A stretch of DNA of 64,000 nucleotides, taken from Nostoc sp. 'Peltigera membranacea cyanobiont' N6. GTDB taxonomy: Bacteria; Cyanobacteriota; Cyanobacteriia; Cyanobacteriales; Nostocaceae. Of the stretch, positions 8,413 to 17,304 are shown piece after piece. The notes under the pieces are model-generated. The model was given only the letters and a program-made list of their open reading frames with translations, did no database searches and was not told where the DNA came from. A program made the translations under genes and the position numbers. The stretch's first letter is position 1. Each line of letters begins with the position of its first letter. The DNA lies in assembly GCF_002949735.1 (NCBI RefSeq), contig NZ_CP026681.1:7718501-7782500 (forward strand). The letters are read 5' to 3'.

Positions 8413-8976
8413 ATGACTGCTACCAAAAAAACAAAATCTACATCTGTCACCCGTAATGCATTGCTAGAAGCAGCAGGGCGAGTGATGGTAGCACATGGTT
8501 CAAAGGCATTGACGTTGGAGGCAGTTGCTCGTGAAGCAGGTGTCAGTAAAGGTGGATTACTTTACCACTTTCCCAATAAAGAAGCCTTGATTGCTGGGAT
8601 GTTGCAACAGCTAATTGATCAAAAGGCAGCATCACTGGAGGATGAATTGGAGCAAGATGATGCACCGAATACACCAGGACATTGGCTAAGAGCCTATATC
8701 CGATCGCATGGAAACTTTGATGCTCACTCTAGTGCAATTCAATTCAGTTTGCTAGCAGCAGTTGCTGAAAATCCAGAATTACTTCAGCCAGCTCAAGAAA
8801 ACTTTGCTGATTGCCAACGGCAAATTGAAGCAAGTGGACTCGATCCAGCGATCGCAACTGTGATTCGTCTGGCAATCAATGGTCTATCCTTTGCCCACCT
8901 CTTTGGCCTTGGAGTCCCGGAGGAGTCTTTGCAAAAGCAGGTCATTGAAACTCTGCTGAAACTGGCGCGAGAGTAA
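8413..8976 (+). CDS. TetR-family transcriptional regulator
   Basis: 187 residues. The N-terminal helix-turn-helix is typical: TLEAVAREAGVSKGGLLYHF at residues 34-53, followed by NKEALIAGML. The C-terminal all-helical domain is the ligand-binding and dimer part. The paired CCGTCCAGACGG palindromes upstream are probably its own operators (autoregulation). The P450 and dehydrogenase genes downstream on the same strand are the obvious candidate targets, making this a possible detoxification or small-molecule-modification module; that link is inference. The length is normal for the family. Confidence 0.92.
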   Translation: MTATKKTKSTSVTRNALLEAAGRVMVAHGSKALTLEAVAREAGVSKGGLLYHFPNKEALIAGMLQQLIDQKAASLEDELEQDDAPNTPGHWLRAYIRSHGNFDAHSSAIQFSLLAAVAENPELLQPAQENFADCQRQIEASGLDPAIATVIRLAINGLSFAHLFGLGVPEESLQKQVIETLLKLARE

Positions 8977-8981
8977 TTCGT

Positions 8982-9116
8982 AACTATAGGGGTTCTCGTT
9001 CACGTGAGGTGTACCCGTAGGGGCAATACCCTTCGGGAAGCCTTCGGCTACATGAATTGCTCCTACACCTTGCGACATAATTGTGTACCGCATCTGAGTG
9101 GGAACCGCTATAAGTT
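8982..9116. repeat. Nested palindromic element
   Basis: Outer imperfect inverted ends (AACTATAGGGGTTCTCG at 8982 against GGGAACCGCTATAAGTT ending 9116) enclose a second inverted pair (GTAGGGGCAAT near 9017 against ATTGCTCCTAC ending 9065) with a CTTCGGGAAGCCTTCGG core. No ORF. It resembles dispersed palindromes seen in Nostoc genomes, one apparently inserted in another. Confidence 0.6.
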
Positions 9117-9258
9117 AGGGAGACGTGATAAATCGCCGTCTCTACAAAGAATTTATCCATCAATTATTTCTTGACAAAAGTAGTCAATGATGTGCCAGAT
9201 AGCACCACTATCAGGCTCAGTTCAACCTGCAATTTTTTACAAAATGAAGGAGATTTTT

Positions 9259-10395
9259 ATGACTGCCGTTTTACAATTCTTACCGACCGATTCACAATTC
9301 CTACTCAGTCCTTTTTCTTGGTTCGCTAAAATGCGTCGGGAAGCGCCTGTTTTCTACGACACAGAGCATCAATGTTGGATGGTGTTTCGCTATGATGATG
9401 TGGCACGGGTATTAAGCGAATGGAAAACCTTTTCATCTAAAGTGCCGCAACCCCCCGAACAAAAAGATTTCACTCAGTCTTTAGCCTCCAGCGATCCACC
9501 TAAACATAAATCACTGCGCTCAATAGTACAAAAGGTGTTTACTGAAAATCGAGTTGAAGCATTGGCTCCTCGGATTAGCGAACTTACTCACGAGTTGTTG
9601 GAGCAAATGAAGCAACACAAACAAGTCGATTTAGTACATGCTTTCGCAATTCCTCTGCCGATAATCGTGATTGCAGAAATTCTCGGTATACCCTTTCAAG
9701 ACCGGGAAGATTTCAAGCGCTGGTCAGATGGGATCATGGCTAAAGATCAAACTGCTATTAAAGATATGGCTGACTATTTCCGCCAATTACTGAATGAGCG
9801 GCGCGATCATCTGGGCAACGACCTGATCAGCGATTTAATTACGGCTTATGAAGGGGGAGAAAAGTTGACCGCACAAGAACTCGTTGATTTTTGCATGATC
9901 CTCTTGGTAGCTGGGAATGAGACTACAACTAATTTAATTACAAATAGCATTTGGTGTCTGCATGAGTATCCCGATGAAAACCAACGATTACTGAATAACT
10001 TGTCTCTATTACCGACGGCAATTGAGGAAGTACTGCGTTATGGTTCCCCGATTACTTACTTACAACGATACACCCAAGTAGAAACCAAAATTGGAGACCA
10101 GATAATTCCTCAAGGGCAACTTGTGCGGGCGTGGATAATTTCTGCCAATCGAGATGAAGTTCAGTTTGAGAATGGCGATCGCTTCATTATTGATCGAGAA
10201 CCTAATAAACATCTTGCCTTTGGTAATGGAATTCATTTCTGTTTGGGCGCACCTTTAGCTCGACTAGAAGCCAAGATTGCGCTGAAAGCTTTGCTGGAAG
10301 AATTTCCTAATCTTCGCGTTGACTCAACCCAGACTCTTAAACCAATTCCAACAGTGTTGGTGCATGGACTGGAAAGCTTGAGTGTTCTGTTATAG
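9259..10395 (+). CDS. Cytochrome P450
   Basis: 378 residues from the chosen start. The frame is open further upstream (ATG at 9187), but the ATG at 9259 has a perfect ribosome site (AAGGAG, 6 nt spacing) and gives a normal N-terminus. P450 landmarks are present: I-helix AGNETTT (218-224), the ExxR motif in AIEEVLRYG, and the haem loop FGNGIHFCLG with Cys328 as iron ligand. It would hydroxylate or otherwise oxidise a small molecule using an external ferredoxin and reductase; no redox partner gene is adjacent. It is a soluble bacterial-type P450, slightly short for the family. A dehydrogenase gene follows after 33 bp. Confidence 0.93.
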   Translation: MTAVLQFLPTDSQFLLSPFSWFAKMRREAPVFYDTEHQCWMVFRYDDVARVLSEWKTFSSKVPQPPEQKDFTQSLASSDPPKHKSLRSIVQKVFTENRVEALAPRISELTHELLEQMKQHKQVDLVHAFAIPLPIIVIAEILGIPFQDREDFKRWSDGIMAKDQTAIKDMADYFRQLLNERRDHLGNDLISDLITAYEGGEKLTAQELVDFCMILLVAGNETTTNLITNSIWCLHEYPDENQRLLNNLSLLPTAIEEVLRYGSPITYLQRYTQVETKIGDQIIPQGQLVRAWIISANRDEVQFENGDRFIIDREPNKHLAFGNGIHFCLGAPLARLEAKIALKALLEEFPNLRVDSTQTLKPIPTVLVHGLESLSVLL

Positions 10396-10428
10396 GAATA
10401 TTCGATTCATTAAGTAGGAGTAAATAAA

Positions 10429-11361
10429 ATGAAAAATCAAAAATGGAACGCGGAAAATATTCCGAGTCAAAAAGGAAGAGTAGCAATTGTAACGGGTTCG
10501 AGTAGCGGCATCGGTTATGAAACAGCGCGGGTTTTAGCTAATAAACAAGCGTCTGTAATCATTGCGGTTCGGAATTTGGACAAAGGAAACAAGGCATTGG
10601 CAAAAATTCTTCAACAGAATCAAGATGCTGACGTAAAGGTGATGCAACTTGATTTGGCGAATTTAGCATCAGTTAAAAATTTCGCTGAAAACTTTCAGAA
10701 AAATTATTTGCGTCTGGATTTACTGATTAATAATGCGGGTGTGATGATTCCGCCGTATTCAAAAACGACGGACGGTTTTGAATTGCAGTTCGGCACTAAT
10801 CATCTCGGACATTTTGCTTTGACGGGACAGCTTTTGCAACTTTTGATCGGCACCGAAGGCTCACGAATTGTCAATCTTTCGAGCAGCGGACATATTATGG
10901 GCAAGATAGATTTCGATGATTTGAATTGGGAAAAAAGAAGTTATGCCAAATGGAAAGCCTACGGCGACAGCAAACTTGCCAACCTTTATTTTACCTACGA
11001 ACTCGACCGAAAACTAAAAGATAATGGTATCGACATACTTGTAACCGCCTCGCATCCTGGGTGGACGGCAACGGAATTGCAGAGAACTTGGGGCATTATG
11101 GAATATCTCAGCAGCATCTTTGCTCAAGATATCACGATGGGCGCATTACCAACCCTGCGGGCGGCAATCGAAGCAGACTTGAAAGGCGCGGAACATTTCG
11201 GCCCCAATGGGTTTATGACGATGCGCGGCTATCCAATAAAAGCCGAAACGAACAAATTATCCAAAGACAAAGCGATCGCCAAAAAACTATGGGTTGTATC
11301 GGAAAAACTAACCGGTGTGAAATTTGAATTTAAGAAAAAGATTTCCTCATCTTCGGGTTGA
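10429..11361 (+). CDS. Short-chain dehydrogenase/reductase
   Basis: 310 residues. Rossmann cofactor motif TGSSSGIG (22-29), the NNAG motif, an IVNLSSSGH active-site Ser block, and the catalytic YGDSK (Tyr178, Lys182). It resembles the retinol dehydrogenase or protochlorophyllide-reductase-like branch that acts on alcohols or ketones. The ribosome site (GTAGGAG) is good and the gap to the P450 is 33 bp, suggesting an operon in which an alcohol made by the P450 is oxidised. Codon choice (many GCG, CCG and ACG) differs from neighbours. Its last codons lie in a repeat copied from the P450 gene end, a sign of insertion. Confidence 0.92.
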   Translation: MKNQKWNAENIPSQKGRVAIVTGSSSGIGYETARVLANKQASVIIAVRNLDKGNKALAKILQQNQDADVKVMQLDLANLASVKNFAENFQKNYLRLDLLINNAGVMIPPYSKTTDGFELQFGTNHLGHFALTGQLLQLLIGTEGSRIVNLSSSGHIMGKIDFDDLNWEKRSYAKWKAYGDSKLANLYFTYELDRKLKDNGIDILVTASHPGWTATELQRTWGIMEYLSSIFAQDITMGALPTLRAAIEADLKGAEHFGPNGFMTMRGYPIKAETNKLSKDKAIAKKLWVVSEKLTGVKFEFKKKISSSSG

Positions 11362-11380
11362 GTCAACCCAGACTCTTAAA
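11341..11380 (+). repeat. 40-bp direct repeat, second copy
   Basis: Bases 11341-11380 repeat 10302-10341, which lies inside the P450 gene, with 37 of 40 positions identical including an uninterrupted 18-nt stretch TCAACCCAGACTCTTAAA. The copy includes the end and stop codon of the dehydrogenase gene, so the repeats bracket the dehydrogenase. Confidence 0.9.
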
Positions 11381-11389
11381 ATAAGATTG

Positions 11390-11560
11390 TTTTTCTTTAC
11401 GCTCTCTGTGCCTCTGCCATTTAAAAGTAATTTATCGAACCACAGAGGCAAGGCAGCGCGGTCTTCTCCCAAAGGGAGAGGCTAGCGCCAAGGGGGTTTC
11501 CCCCATGAGCGACTGCCGCGCAGAGAACACAGAGGTAAGAGGTTAAAGAGGAATTTTTTA
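11390..11560. repeat. Composite dispersed repeat
   Basis: An imperfect inverted unit of the CTCTGTGCCTCTG / CAGAGAACACAGAGG kind is split by a second palindromic stretch (about 11451-11522) with CTCCCAAAGGGAG and GGGGGTTTCCCCC. No ORF. Common type of intergenic repeat in Nostoc-type genomes. Confidence 0.55.
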
Positions 11561-11597
11561 AACAAAATTTTTACCCACCTTGAAAGGACTAGTCCTA

Positions 11598-12200
11598 TTA
11601 ACTTAAAGCCAAGTCTTCTGGTGTATTACAGTTAAACAGCATTTCGGGTTCTGATAAGGGCAAAACTTCTACAGGATATTGCCGCAGCCACTGCTGAAAC
11701 GATCGCCCCCCTTGGTTGATAAACTCTAGAAGTTGTGGCAAACAGCGACGGCGATAAAAACCACACAGAGGTTCCCAGCCTTTAGGATGATCGGCTAAAG
11801 CTGCGATCGCATTATCCCCCACGCTATCAAGTCTAGTTACCCATTCTTGCAACACCTCAACCCGCAATCTCGGCAAATCGCAAGCTAGTAAAAGCACCCA
11901 TTCTGTTTGCACTTCGGCTAGTCCTTGGGCAAAACCAACTAAAGGTCCCTGGGCTAAAGATTCTCCAGATAAAGGTACTTCTCGGATAAATTGGCAACGA
12001 GGTAAAAGCAAATCTTGATAACGTTCTGGCCAAGGAGTGATTATATAAACAGTATCAGCACAGCTTTGAGCGATCGCACAAACTCGCTGTAACAAAGGTA
12101 TTCCTTCAATGGGAATCAAGGCTTTATCTTGACCCATACGAGAACTTTTACCGCCAGCTAAAACAATGGCGGTTAATTTGCTACACGAGTTAATAGTCAT
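11598..12200 (-). CDS. mobA: Molybdenum cofactor guanylyltransferase
   Basis: 200 residues. The nucleotidyltransferase signature AIVLAGGKSSRMGQDKAL lies at residues 11-28, followed by the family blocks GPLVGFAQGL, LLACDLPRL and EPLCGFYRRRC. MobA attaches GMP to molybdopterin, giving the guanine dinucleotide form used by some molybdoenzymes. The length matches the family (about 194 in E. coli). It stands alone, divergent from the antitoxin-like gene. Confidence 0.9.
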   Translation of the reverse strand: MTINSCSKLTAIVLAGGKSSRMGQDKALIPIEGIPLLQRVCAIAQSCADTVYIITPWPERYQDLLLPRCQFIREVPLSGESLAQGPLVGFAQGLAEVQTEWVLLLACDLPRLRVEVLQEWVTRLDSVGDNAIAALADHPKGWEPLCGFYRRRCLPQLLEFINQGGRSFQQWLRQYPVEVLPLSEPEMLFNCNTPEDLALS

Positions 12201-12294
12201 TCGTCAAAAAAAATAGAGGGTAAAAAACGAGTCAAACTAAATTAACCCCAAATGCTGAAAGTAGAATAAATTTATTCTCCACTTAAACCCCATC

Positions 12295-12516
12295 ATGGCT
12301 ATCCAAGAACTCGAACAACAACTCCTTCAGCTTTCCCCCAACGATAAACTGTACATCATCCAACTCCTTGCCCAAAGCCTAACCACACACAACACCCAAC
12401 CAGATCAACCAAGCAAACTCTCAGATTTTTTCCGTCAATCCCCCCTGGCTGAACTCACCGAAGAACTAGACCTCAGTCGAGATCGCAGCCTCCCCCGTGA
12501 TGCCTTCACCCCATGA
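12295..12516 (+). CDS. Antitoxin-like protein of a VapBC-type pair
   Basis: 73 residues. The first helices (ELEQQLLQLSPNDKLYIIQLLAQSL) are of the kind found in small antitoxins that lack a DNA-binding domain or use a short helical one; the C-terminus LSRDRSLPRDAFTP resembles toxin-wrapping tails. Its stop overlaps the start of a PIN-domain toxin gene, the usual order and coupling. The toxin is truncated, so this antitoxin is probably an orphan. Confidence 0.7.
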   Translation: MAIQELEQQLLQLSPNDKLYIIQLLAQSLTTHNTQPDQPSKLSDFFRQSPLAELTEELDLSRDRSLPRDAFTP

Positions 12517-12617
12517 GTTATCTCCTTGATACCTGCTTGATTTCCGAACTTGTTGCCAAACAACCAAATCAACAAGTTTTAGATTGGCTATACCAATTCT
12601 GTATGAAGATGCGCTAA
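12513..12617 (+). pseudogene. VapC (PIN-domain) toxin, truncated
   Basis: The ATG at 12513 overlaps the antitoxin stop. The 34 codons begin MSYLLDTCLISELV, the classic PIN start with the first catalytic Asp and the following Glu. The protein-like sequence ends after about residue 25 (QQVLDWL), where a dispersed repeat element begins; the remaining codons are element sequence. About 100 residues and the other catalytic acids are missing, so no active nuclease is made. Confidence 0.8.
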
Positions 12618-12713
12618 ACCATAAGTACAAGAAAGAAAAACGAACCGCAAAGGACGCAAAGGACGCAAAGAAAGAAGTTAAAAGGGTTTGGCGCAGCCTC
12701 AAGAAATGGTATT
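12589..12713. repeat. Palindromic repeat element in vapC
   Basis: Inverted ends TATACCAATTCT (12589-12600) and AGAAATGGTATTA (12701-12713), with one mismatch in the core, enclose an A-rich GGACGCAAAGGACGCAAAG direct-repeat stretch. No ORF. It marks the exact point where vapC stops being recognisable. Confidence 0.65.
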
Positions 12714-12726
12714 AGATGCCCCTATT

Positions 12727-14796
12727 TCACGCCCTCACCTGACTTTTCTCTACTTGCTGTAATAAATGTTCTACACTTTCTGCTGGTGCAAGACACTTCA
12801 AACCTTGGCAAACTAACCCAACGCTTCCCTCTGGTAAATCAGATGTTACGGCAAACACAGATGCTGGTAGAAACTTGGGGATCAGCGAGTTTATTTGCTC
12901 AGTGGTGCTGCGAATCAAAGTAGAATTACGATACCAATCCAAAGCTGTAAACAAACTAGGACAAGCTTGGGGAGCGCGATGCATTACACTCTTAAAAGCT
13001 TTTAAACCAAGTTCCGCTAAATCCAAATAATCTAAATTATCGGTGAGTAGAGCGAGACGCACAAGATTAGCGATCGCAATTCCATTCGCTGATGGTGTCG
13101 CATTATCCGTGTAACTCCGCTCTCTGACAATTAAATATTGACTAGAATCGCTTGATGTGTTATTGTAACCACCTAATTCCACACTCCAGAGAAATTCGTT
13201 AAATTCATCTTGGATAGCGATCGCATTTTCTAACCATTGCTGATTCTCAGGGTTGGAAGCTTGTAAATCTAGCAAAGCTTTAATAAACAAAGCGTAATCT
13301 TCAGACTGCGCTAACACAGTCGGTTCACCTTGATAATTAAGTCGCTGAAAACGCCCATCGACAAACTGATTTTCTAAGATAAAATTCGCGGCTCGTGCTG
13401 CTAATTCCAGATATGATGGTTCTTGGAAAACACCAGCAGCCTTAGCTAGTCCAGAAATCATCAAGCTATTCCAGGCGACAATCATCTTCGTATCTGTCAC
13501 CGAGGGAATGCGACCCGGCCAATTAGTGGTTTTTGCTTCCTGGTTGTTACGAGCCGGGGGAAAAGTTTTTAAGGACTCAGAACTAACACCATAGCGAACG
13601 GTAAACAGCTTACTCAGTGCGGTTTCTAGTGTTTCACTCAGTTTGCCTGAATTCCTTCTTTGTAAAACATTGCGTCCTTCAAAGTTGCCGTTAGGGGTAA
13701 CAGTAAATTCTTCTTGTAATTCCGTTAATTCTTCAGGTGTTAACAGTTGTTGTACTTCGCTGTAACTCCAAACATAAAAAGCTCCTTCTTCTGGTTCTAC
13801 AGCCGTGGATTCAGTGAAGCTATCGGCATCTTGAGAAGCATAGAAGTAACCTTCAGGCGCGGTCATTTCCCGCTTTAGCCATTGTACAGTACCAGCGATC
13901 GCTCTTTCAAATGCTGGTTCTTGGATTCCTGCACTCCATAAATTTCCTAGATACTCGACAATTTGTCCATTGTCGTAGAGCATCTTTTCAAAATGCGGTA
14001 CTGTCCAAGTTGGGTCAACAGTATAGCGGTGAAAACCACCAGCTACATGGTCATAAATGCCTCCCAGCGCTAAGTCTAGTCCTCGCTGGGTACAAACTTG
14101 CTTGCCATCGTAGCGAGATTCAAAATTAAATCGAGTTCCCCGCAGTGCTAATTCTGTGTAGGGGATCATCGGAAAACTATTACCAGATTGATTAGGAGTA
14201 ATTACACCTGTGCTAGTTTCCCAACCTTGGCGGAGTAATTCCCGGTCTTCAAGCTCAGTTGTTGTACCGGACTGTAACACCGCAGACGTTAGCAGAGACT
14301 CAACAATTAGGGCTTTGCGTTGCTGTAATTCTGCTTTTTCGGTGTCGTAATAACGGCGAAGAGCTTGCAACACCTGCAAAAATCCGGGACGACCATAGCG
14401 CGGGTCTACAGGAAAATAAGTACCAGCATAAAACGGCACTAAATCTTCAGGAGAAAGAAAAATATTTAAAGGCCAACCTCCTTGACCGCTCATCATCTGC
14501 AAAGCTTGCATATAGATGCTATCGAGGTCAGGTCTTTCTTCCCTGTCTACTTTGATGGGAAGATAATTAGCATTCATGAAGTGGGCGATCGCAATATCAG
14601 AAAAAGCTTCGCCTTCCATGACAGTACACCAGTGGCAACTAGAGTAACCAATGGAGAGAAAAATCGGTTTATTTTGCGCCCTTGCAGTTGCAAGTGCTTC
14701 GTCACACCAAGGCCACCAATCAATTGGGTTTTCGGCGTGTTTGCGGAGATAGAGGCTCTTAGCTTCAGCAAGGCGATTAGTCACGATCAAATGCAA
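12727..14796 (-). CDS. YyaL-type thioredoxin-domain protein (DUF255)
   Basis: 689 residues, normal for the family. The N-terminus holds the thioredoxin-like DUF255 domain with the CHWC motif (YSSCHWCTVMEGEAF, about residues 52-66). The remainder is an (alpha/alpha)6-barrel-like region of the kind seen in sugar epimerases (YDHVAGGFHRYTVDPTW, NGQIVEYLGNLW, LIVRERSYTDNATPSANGIA). Related to bacterial YyaL and human SPATA20; biochemical role unknown. It starts 40 bp after the preceding gene-free region and ends next to the repeat that cut vapC. Confidence 0.9.
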   Translation of the reverse strand: MHLIVTNRLAEAKSLYLRKHAENPIDWWPWCDEALATARAQNKPIFLSIGYSSCHWCTVMEGEAFSDIAIAHFMNANYLPIKVDREERPDLDSIYMQALQMMSGQGGWPLNIFLSPEDLVPFYAGTYFPVDPRYGRPGFLQVLQALRRYYDTEKAELQQRKALIVESLLTSAVLQSGTTTELEDRELLRQGWETSTGVITPNQSGNSFPMIPYTELALRGTRFNFESRYDGKQVCTQRGLDLALGGIYDHVAGGFHRYTVDPTWTVPHFEKMLYDNGQIVEYLGNLWSAGIQEPAFERAIAGTVQWLKREMTAPEGYFYASQDADSFTESTAVEPEEGAFYVWSYSEVQQLLTPEELTELQEEFTVTPNGNFEGRNVLQRRNSGKLSETLETALSKLFTVRYGVSSESLKTFPPARNNQEAKTTNWPGRIPSVTDTKMIVAWNSLMISGLAKAAGVFQEPSYLELAARAANFILENQFVDGRFQRLNYQGEPTVLAQSEDYALFIKALLDLQASNPENQQWLENAIAIQDEFNEFLWSVELGGYNNTSSDSSQYLIVRERSYTDNATPSANGIAIANLVRLALLTDNLDYLDLAELGLKAFKSVMHRAPQACPSLFTALDWYRNSTLIRSTTEQINSLIPKFLPASVFAVTSDLPEGSVGLVCQGLKCLAPAESVEHLLQQVEKSQVRA

Positions 14797-14952
14797 ATAG
14801 TTGCTTTCTTTGCTCAGTCTAACTTGTTCCCAGGAGTATTAGCCTAGACAGCTATATATGCAAGAAATCCTGCAAGCGAGTTACCCCTTGGGTAGAAGGT
14901 AGTAGTGCATATCTTTGATATCGCCAACACCTGTGTAAGTTGTGAAATATTT

Positions 14953-15135
14953 TTACTGAAAAGATCGCAATAGCAAGCTAACAATATTTGGTGGTGCTTC
15001 TCGCACAGGTGATGCTGTCTTTGACTGAATTAAGGTATTTGGGCTAAGTCCTGCTATCAGGTGGAGCAAGAAGGTGATGATGGCGGCTTGTATAAGTTTT
15101 TCCAGCATGGCACGTCTCTTGTGAGTGGATAGCAT
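14953..15135 (-). CDS. Small hypothetical protein, possible membrane segment
   Basis: 60 residues, or 51 if the second Met is used (MLEKLIQAAIITFLLHLIAGL...). One hydrophobic stretch is followed by a short polar tail. No family recognised. It is the only plausible gene in the 786-bp gap between the YyaL-like gene and clpP; the rest of that gap shows nothing definite. Confidence 0.3.
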   Translation of the reverse strand: MLSTHKRRAMLEKLIQAAIITFLLHLIAGLSPNTLIQSKTASPVREAPPNIVSLLLRSFQ

Positions 15136-15582
15136 TTCAATTAGGACTGGTTATTCTGAATACACCTCGTACTATCGATTTACCGAATCTAACAAAATAA
15201 CTTGATAATTGCTGAGGAAAATCCTAAAAAAATGTTTAAAATGTTACTGAAAGCTAACACAAGTCCCTAAGCAAGTTAGATTTCGGTTATCGGTTTAATG
15301 AGTACATCGCCAAAATTGTCCAGCAAATGCCGAGATTAAGAGGTTGGCGATAATTGGAGTTTTTTGATTTGTTCTTCCCTACCGGGATATTCTCTTAGAC
15401 ACCTTTTGCTACTAAAAAGTGCCCTTAGAGGTCAAATCTATTGCAAAATCATCTTTTGTACTCTTTTTGGGTAAGGTAAAACGATAGAAGTTTAAGTTAT
15501 CTGCTTGAAAACAGTAGAGATAAACCCCAGTTTCGTGCTGTCACCGATAAAATGTATTTAAAGTAGCCACAAATACGCTTCC

Positions 15583-16191
15583 ATGATTCCTATCGTTATT
15601 GAACAATCGGGTCGAGGTGAACGCGCCTTTGACATCTACTCACGGCTGTTGCGTGAGCGCATCATCTTTTTGGGACAACAAGTTGACAACAACATTGCTA
15701 ACTTGATTGTTGCCCAACTGCTGTATTTGGATGCTGAAGACCCGGAGAAGGACATTTATATGTACATCAATTCTCCCGGTGGTTCAGTGACGGCTGGTAT
15801 GGGCATTTTTGACACTATGAAGCACATTCGCCCTGATGTCTGTACAATTTGTACCGGATTGGCGGCGAGTATGGGCGCTTTCCTCCTCAGCGCTGGTGCT
15901 AAGGGTAAACGGATGAGTTTACCCCATTCTCGGATTATGATTCATCAACCTCTCGGTGGCGCTCAAGGACAGGCGACTGATATTGAAATTCAGGCGCGGG
16001 AAATTTTGTACCATAAGAAGCGGCTAAATGACTATTTAGCTGACCATACAGGTCAACCAATTGAGCGCATTGCTGAAGATACTGAACGTGACTTTTTCAT
16101 GTCACCAGAGGAAGCCAGAGAATACGGTTTGATTGACCAAGTGATTGACCGCCACGCTGCTGGTAGTCGTCCAGCAGTTGCTGTTGTTTAG
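15583..16191 (+). CDS. clpP: ATP-dependent Clp protease proteolytic subunit
   Basis: 202 residues. The full catalytic triad is present: Ser96 in GLAASMGAF, His121 in MIHQPLGG and Asp170 in ERDFFMS, with the oxyanion-loop INSPGGSVTAG. ClpP forms a cytoplasmic barrel that degrades proteins fed by ClpC or ClpX. Because the Ser is intact this is a ClpP, not the inactive ClpR found in cyanobacteria. No ClpX or ClpR gene follows, so it appears to be a stand-alone paralogue. Confidence 0.95.
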   Translation: MIPIVIEQSGRGERAFDIYSRLLRERIIFLGQQVDNNIANLIVAQLLYLDAEDPEKDIYMYINSPGGSVTAGMGIFDTMKHIRPDVCTICTGLAASMGAFLLSAGAKGKRMSLPHSRIMIHQPLGGAQGQATDIEIQAREILYHKKRLNDYLADHTGQPIERIAEDTERDFFMSPEEAREYGLIDQVIDRHAAGSRPAVAVV

Positions 16192-16237
16192 TCATTAGTC
16201 ATTAGTCATTAGTCATTAGCAAAAGACTAATGACTAA
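16189..16237. repeat. Heptamer repeats between convergent genes
   Basis: Four to five TAGTCAT units after the clpP stop, then a short complementary GACTAATGACTAA arm before the next gene end. They could form a hairpin acting as a two-way terminator. Confidence 0.8.
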
Positions 16238-17224
16238 TCAAAATCCCACTATTGGGTCTGGCTGAGATTGGAGATATTGGAGGAATTGGTGTAATTCTTC
16301 TTCAGTTAACAAAGTACGCCCTCGCTTCCCATAAGTTTTAATCAGATATTCCCGCCCCTGTTCTGGTGTCCAACCTAAACGCTGTATTTCGACATCAGTC
16401 TTAGCTAATACCTGAGATAAATCCTCAGAAGAAGTTTTAGTAATTACCTTGTCTGATTTTTTTGAGTATGTAGGGAAATCTTGGAACTCTTGATATTCCG
16501 CATCAAAATCCGTGAAGGATTCTATTGTAGGTAGAGATACAAGGTATTCGAAGAAGTCTAGTAATTCTACTTGTGTCAGTAAAGTAAGCGATCGCTTCCC
16601 ATAATTTCTTTTGAGATGTCCTTGTCCATCTTTTTCTGTCCAACATAATCGTTCGATTTCAAGATTAATTTTGGCAATCAGAGCTTCGTCTAATACTGGT
16701 GTAGGTAGAGATACAAGGTATTCGAAGAAGTCTAGTAATTCTACTTCTGTCAGTAAAGTACGCCCGCGCTTCCCATAGGTTTTTTTGAGATGTTCCCGTC
16801 CCTGTTCTGGTGTCCAGCCTAGTCGCCGCATTTCAACATCTGTTTGAAAAATTACTTCTACTTCAGATTGGTTAAGCAAATTCGTACTTTGCTTGCTAGA
16901 AGTTTTTATGACAGACTTCTGTTCCTTCTCTTCTTTCTCTTTCATCCAACATAACCGTTGGATTTCAGCATTAATTTGTCCCTGGTCTTGTGTCCAACAT
17001 AACTGTTCGATTTCAAGATTAATTTTGGCAGTCACAACTTCTTCTAATGGTTGAGATTCAAGGTATTGAAGGAAGTCTAGTAATTCTATTTGTGTCAGTA
17101 AAAAACGCGATCGCTTCCCATAAGTTTTTTTGAGATACTCCCGTCCCTGGTCTATCGTCCAGCCTAGTCGCTGCATCTCAACATCTATTTGAGCTATTAA
17201 TTGAGCAAAATTTACAGATTCCAT
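16238..17224 (-). CDS. Tandem-repeat protein with ~50-residue LGWTPEQGREYL units
   Basis: 328 residues built almost wholly of one repeated module. Four full copies (about residues 10-60, 125-177, 183-233 and 275-325) follow the pattern DVExxRLGWTxEQGREYLxxTYGKR, then LLTxxEL, FLxYL and SQP. Two half copies (INLEIEQLCWTQDQG, INAEIQRLCWMKEK) lie between. Linkers are Ser/Lys-rich. The module looks like a three-helix unit resembling C-terminal tails of phage single-strand annealing proteins; function unknown. The final repeat is nearly identical to the end of the next gene upstream (both end SQPDPIxGF), so the two arose by duplication. Confidence 0.75.
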   Translation of the reverse strand: MESVNFAQLIAQIDVEMQRLGWTIDQGREYLKKTYGKRSRFLLTQIELLDFLQYLESQPLEEVVTAKINLEIEQLCWTQDQGQINAEIQRLCWMKEKEEKEQKSVIKTSSKQSTNLLNQSEVEVIFQTDVEMRRLGWTPEQGREHLKKTYGKRGRTLLTEVELLDFFEYLVSLPTPVLDEALIAKINLEIERLCWTEKDGQGHLKRNYGKRSLTLLTQVELLDFFEYLVSLPTIESFTDFDAEYQEFQDFPTYSKKSDKVITKTSSEDLSQVLAKTDVEIQRLGWTPEQGREYLIKTYGKRGRTLLTEEELHQFLQYLQSQPDPIVGF

Positions 17225-17250
17225 TGCTTCATTACTGTTTCAATAGCCTA

Positions 17251-17303
17251 CGTTATTAGTCATTAGTGAGTACTAATGACTAATGACCAATGACTAATGA
17301 CAA
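17251..17303. repeat. Heptamer repeats between paralogous genes
   Basis: CGTTATTAGTCATTAG followed by a 6-nt loop and its complementary CTAATGACTAATGAC arm, then further GACCAATGACTAAT units. Lies in the 80-bp gap between the two repeat-domain genes. Confidence 0.8.
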
Positions 17304-17304
17304 A

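Noticed and set aside
9187..9258. Upstream ATG of the P450 frame
   Set aside because: The ATG at 9259 has a perfect AAGGAG ribosome site and gives the normal N-terminus.
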